DNA from: CAZKTF01 sp964555565
Lineage (GTDB): Bacteria; Planctomycetota; JAJSAM01; JAKLKS01
Length of the DNA: 7,856 nucleotides
Direction of reading: 5' to 3'
Assembly: GCA_964555565.1 (NCBI GenBank)
Contig: CAZKTF010000172.1
Span: 1-7,856 of the forward strand
Of the stretch, positions 5,618 through 7,856 are shown piece after piece. Below the pieces are notes generated by a model. That model did not search any database, was not told the origin of the DNA, and worked only from the letters and a program-made list of their open reading frames with translations. How positions within the stretch are numbered: the first letter of the stretch is position 1; the number at the start of each line of letters is the position of its first letter. A program made the translations under genes and the position numbers.

Positions 5618-6817
5618 ATGTTCCAGGGGTCTCCGATCCGCCGCCTCGAGAAGGATGCGGAGTCCAACCCCTCCCCCGACTCGCTGACCGTCCTCGCCCA
5701 GAAGTACCTGGAGATGGGCGAGATGGACCGCGCGGTGGAGGTCGCCGAGAAGGGGATCGGGCTGTTCCGGGACGCATCCCGCCTCCGGGACATCGTCGCC
5801 TTCGTCCGGAAGAAGCGCTCCCAGGAGGAGATCAAGCGCCTCCGGGACGAGCTGAAGGTCCGGCCGGGACCCGCGGCCTACGCCCAGCTCGCGAGGCTCT
5901 ACCGGGACCTCAAGGACGTGGACCTCGCCCTGGAGCTGCTCGCCGAGTGCGTGGAGCGGTTCTCCCAGGACCCCGTCGCGTACCTCATGATGGCGGAGAT
6001 CCGGCTGGACAACTTCTTCCGGGAGATGATCGCCTTCGACGGACTCCATGCCCTGCGGGCGCTGCGGAGGGTGAGGGAGATCGACCCGCAGAACAGCCCG
6101 GGCCGCATCCACCTCGCGCAGCTCTACTACGCCGTCGGGGCCAACGGGCTCTGCGCCACCCTGCTCCGGGAGGAGCTCGCCGCCTTCCCCATGGGCCTCG
6201 ACCTCAAGGAGTTCGTGGAGAACCTGGGTGCGCCGGCCGAGCTGGAGGCGGACAGGACCGTCGAGTCCCTCCTCGAGCACGCCGAGGACGCCGGCGCCCT
6301 CCCGAACAGCCTCGAGGGATTCCCTCGCTTCAGGGGGATCTGGCGGCCGCAGCCCCCGCCGCCCCGGGTGAACGCCTCCGCCCTCCACGAGCAGGCCAAG
6401 TCCGCGGCCGACAAGTCCCCCGGCCTCCGGAACCTCCTCGTCCTCGCCCTGAAACAGGAGGAGAGGACCGCCGACGCCGGGGGGAAGACCCCCGGGGCCG
6501 GGGAGAAGAAGGCCGGGGGCAGGGAGATGGTCCCCGTCGCCTCCTGCAAGGGGGACGGCGCGCTGGAGCCGGAGGCCTTCCGCGCCCTCGTGTCGGAGGT
6601 CCTGGCGGTGGCCTCGGACTCCGCCCGCCGCATGGACATCGGGAGCTTCACGCGCGGCGGGGTCCAGTTCCCCGAGGGAGGGGGGCTCGCGATCCACCGC
6701 TCCCGCGGGCTCTGCTTCGCGGTCCTCTACCGGGACCCGCTGAAGCGGGACCGGGCCGAGGCGATCGCGGCGAACCTGGCCGGCAAGGCGGTCGGCGCCG
6801 GGGGCACCCGTGCGTAG
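5618..6817 (+). CDS. TPR protein with degenerate Roadblock/LC7-like C-terminal domain
   Basis: From the ATG at 5618 the product has 399 aa. Residues about 10-175 contain TPR-type helix pairs (SLTVLAQKYLEMGEMDRAVE; AAYAQLARLYRDLKDVDLAL; IHLAQLYYAVGANGLCATLL), a protein-protein interaction solenoid. A middle segment and a Gly/Lys-rich linker (about 275-300) lead to a C-terminal domain at about 302-395. That domain reads as a Roadblock/LC7-like fold: a helix (FRALVSEVLAVASDSARRM), strands (GGVQFPEGGGLAIHRSRGLCFAVLYRD) and a closing helix. It has no signal peptide or membrane segment and is presumably cytoplasmic. The next Roadblock gene starts within its last codons, so the two are translationally coupled and probably work together, perhaps as a heteromeric regulator of the MglA-type GTPase downstream. 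The start is uncertain: GTG 5453 or TTG 5603 are open in frame, but the 5453 start would place the tandem nucleotide repeats in the protein, in a sequence that looks non-globular. Confidence 0.8.
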   Translation: MFQGSPIRRLEKDAESNPSPDSLTVLAQKYLEMGEMDRAVEVAEKGIGLFRDASRLRDIVAFVRKKRSQEEIKRLRDELKVRPGPAAYAQLARLYRDLKDVDLALELLAECVERFSQDPVAYLMMAEIRLDNFFREMIAFDGLHALRALRRVREIDPQNSPGRIHLAQLYYAVGANGLCATLLREELAAFPMGLDLKEFVENLGAPAELEADRTVESLLEHAEDAGALPNSLEGFPRFRGIWRPQPPPPRVNASALHEQAKSAADKSPGLRNLLVLALKQEERTADAGGKTPGAGEKKAGGREMVPVASCKGDGALEPEAFRALVSEVLAVASDSARRMDIGSFTRGGVQFPEGGGLAIHRSRGLCFAVLYRDPLKRDRAEAIAANLAGKAVGAGGTRA

Positions 6818-7160
6818 GGTCCTCCGCGCCCTGTCCGACGTCCCCGGCGTCCGCGGGAGCCTCGTGGTGACCGTGGACGGGATGGTCGTCGCCAGCCTCC
6901 TCGGGCGCAACCTCCGGGAGGACGTGGTGGCCGCCATGGCGGCCGGTGCCATCCAGGGGGCGAAGCGCTCCCTCCAGAAGGCCGGGCTGGCCGATTTCGA
7001 GTCGTTCTCACTCGTCGCCAGCCACGGTAAGATGATCGTAGCCGACACGGGGTCGTCGTTCCTCGTGGTGGTCCTGGATCGCAACATCGACCTGGGGCAC
7101 GCGGAACTCGAGATCAAGAGCGCCGTGCGGAAGGTGAAGACGGTGAGCGAGATGGCGTGA
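6810..7160 (+). CDS. Roadblock/LC7 domain protein, MglB-like
   Basis: This 116-aa protein is nearly all Roadblock/LC7 domain: an N-terminal helix (VLRALSDVPGVRGSLVVTVD), strand pair with DGMVVASLLG, a long helix (about 38-58, EDVVAAMAAGAIQGAKRSLQ), strands FESFSLVASHGKMIVADTG and SFLVVVLDRNIDLGHAELEI, and a final helix. Roadblock proteins next to MglA-type GTPases (MglB in Myxococcus, about 160 aa) bind the GTPase as dimers and act as GTPase-activating proteins or allosteric regulators. This copy is shorter, with almost nothing before the first helix and no long C-terminal tail. It starts with GTG at 6810, overlapping the previous gene's end (TAG at 6815-6817) by 8 nt, so translation by coupling is likely, and no strong Shine-Dalgarno site is seen. 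The mglA-like gene follows after 81 nt. MglB-type function is inferred from fold and neighbourhood. Confidence 0.87.
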   Translation: MRRVLRALSDVPGVRGSLVVTVDGMVVASLLGRNLREDVVAAMAAGAIQGAKRSLQKAGLADFESFSLVASHGKMIVADTGSSFLVVVLDRNIDLGHAELEIKSAVRKVKTVSEMA

Positions 7161-7172
7161 CCGGGGGGGGGC

Positions 7173-7194
7173 CCCCGGGGACCTGACCCCGGGG
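7173..7194. other. GC-only hairpin between the Roadblock and MglA genes
   Basis: CCCCGGGG at 7173-7180 pairs with CCCCGGGG at 7187-7194 around the loop ACCTGA. Upstream, the G-run 7163-7171 and C-run 7172-7176 offer an alternative fold. There is no U-tract, so a classical intrinsic terminator is not supported. The hairpin may dampen transcription into, or protect mRNA ends before, the GTPase gene, setting different expression for the two partners. Confidence 0.4.
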
Positions 7195-7220
7195 CGGGCG
7201 GGGGCGTGGGCTAGAGGCCG

Positions 7221-7226
7221 GGGAGG
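7221..7226 (+). promoter_or_regulatory. Shine-Dalgarno-like GGGAGG upstream of the MglA gene
   Basis: GGGAGG ends 15 nt before the ATG at 7242, longer than usual. A TAGAGG hexamer at 7212-7217 resembles the -10-like boxes seen before other genes here, but no -35-like element lies 17 bases upstream, so a separate promoter is not supported. Confidence 0.25.
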
Positions 7227-7241
7227 GCGTCCGAGCAAGCC

Positions 7242-7856
7242 ATGGTGCAGATCAACTTCGCGCTGAAGGAAGTAAACTGCAAGGTCGTCTTCTACGGTCC
7301 CGGGAAGAGCGGGAAGACGACCAACCTGGAGATGGTGCACAAGAACGCGCCTCCCTCCAACCGCGGGGATCTGACCTCGATCGCGACCGAGGGGGACCGC
7401 ACGCTCTTCTTCGACTTCATGCCCCTGGACCTCGGGACGATCGCGGGCATGAAGACGAAGTTCCAGCTCTACACGGTGCCCGGGCAGGTCTACTACAACA
7501 GCACCCGCAAGCTGGTGCTCCAGGGTTGCGACGGCGTCATCTTCATCGCCGACTCCTCCCGGGCGAAGCTCCAGGAGAACATCGAGTCGCTGAAGAACCT
7601 GGAGGAGAACCTCGCCGAGTACGGGAAGGACCTCAAGACCACCGCCTTCGTCATCCAGTGGAACAAGCGGGACGCCGCGGACGCGATGCCCCCCGAGGAG
7701 CTCGACAAGGAGCTCAACTGGTACAAGGTCCCCACCTTCGAGGCGGTGGCGTTCAAGGGCGAGGGGGTGTTCCCGACGCTGAAGGCCCTGTCCCAGCTCG
7801 TCCTGAACCAGCTCAACAAGTCGCAGCGCCAGGGCGCCCCGGCCGGCGCCTCCGGG
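7242..7856 (+). CDS. mglA: MglA-type small Ras-like GTPase (3' end beyond window)
   Basis: The 205 visible codons cover the full G domain of an MglA-family small GTPase, the switch that sets polarity and motility in Myxococcus and has relatives in many bacteria. The start MVQINFALKEVNCKVVFYGP matches the family N-terminus. Motifs: P-loop GPGKSGKTT (19-27), switch I region ending TEGDRTLFFDF (49-59), the atypical G3 motif TVPGQ (78-82) with Thr in place of the Ras Asp, and NKRD (141-144) for guanine recognition. Arg53 and Gln82, the residues used by Myxococcus MglA for GTP hydrolysis, fall at the same numbers. The P-loop differs from the Myxococcus form in having KSGK rather than LCGK. The G domain ends near residue 195 (LVLNQLNKS); a Gln/Gly/Ala/Pro-rich tail (QRQGAPAGASG) then runs off the edge, so the protein is longer than the 195-aa Myxococcus protein. 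It is cytosolic and probably regulated by the Roadblock proteins encoded just upstream. Confidence 0.93.
   Translation, partial: MVQINFALKEVNCKVVFYGPGKSGKTTNLEMVHKNAPPSNRGDLTSIATEGDRTLFFDFMPLDLGTIAGMKTKFQLYTVPGQVYYNSTRKLVLQGCDGVIFIADSSRAKLQENIESLKNLEENLAEYGKDLKTTAFVIQWNKRDAADAMPPEELDKELNWYKVPTFEAVAFKGEGVFPTLKALSQLVLNQLNKSQRQGAPAGASG

Noticed and set aside
4261..5835. A 524-codon minus-strand frame over the propeller end and the intergenic repeats
   Set aside because: Ser/Arg/Pro-rich without domain features; the plus-strand propeller blades are the coherent reading.
5396..7117. A 573-codon minus-strand frame opposite the TPR and Roadblock genes
   Set aside because: It crosses the tandem repeats and two well-supported plus-strand genes, and shows no family motif; it is a shadow of GC bias.

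Overview
The window is a very GC-rich bacterial segment with strong G/C preference at third codon positions. All the clearly supported genes read left to right. The gene set (DUF4388/PatA-N plus TPR plus PQQ-like propeller, Roadblock/LC7 proteins, and a Myxococcus-type MglA GTPase) fits a large-genome Gram-negative lineage such as Planctomycetota or Myxococcota. There is no rRNA or other phylogenetic marker here, so the phylum is an inference.

Left part (1-1516): the 5' end of a probable leftward gene (carboxymuconolactone-decarboxylase-like, cut by the window edge) is divergent from a rightward lipoyl/octanoyl-transferase family gene (LplA/LipM type, 440 aa) that has an unusual C-terminal extension of about 190 aa.

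Gap 1517-1885: the first 200 bases belong to a 213-bp element (1504-1716) bounded by perfect 20-bp inverted repeats and holding a strong internal hairpin. It looks like a MITE or other non-autonomous element, and its left end supplies the stop codon of the lipoyl-transferase gene. A sigma70-like promoter (1734-1762) and a possible 25-codon leader ORF follow.

Main part (1886-7856): four same-strand genes that look like one signalling module. They are (i) a 1159-aa predicted single-pass membrane protein with cytoplasmic DUF4388 and TPR domains and a periplasmic coiled coil, PEGA-like domain and beta-propeller; (ii) a TPR protein with a degenerate Roadblock-like C-terminus; (iii) a small Roadblock/LC7 (MglB-like) protein whose start overlaps the end of (ii) by 8 nt; and (iv) an MglA-type small Ras-like GTPase with the diagnostic TVPGQ Walker-B variant, running off the right edge. 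By analogy with Myxococcus MglA/MglB, (iii) and perhaps (ii) would regulate the nucleotide state of (iv). The membrane protein could connect an envelope signal to the switch. The organisation is the most interesting content of the window; the link between the large protein and the GTPase is inferred from proximity and domain families only.

Upstream of (ii) lie three tandem 29/30-bp copies of a hairpin-forming repeat (5506-5586), which makes the start of that gene uncertain.
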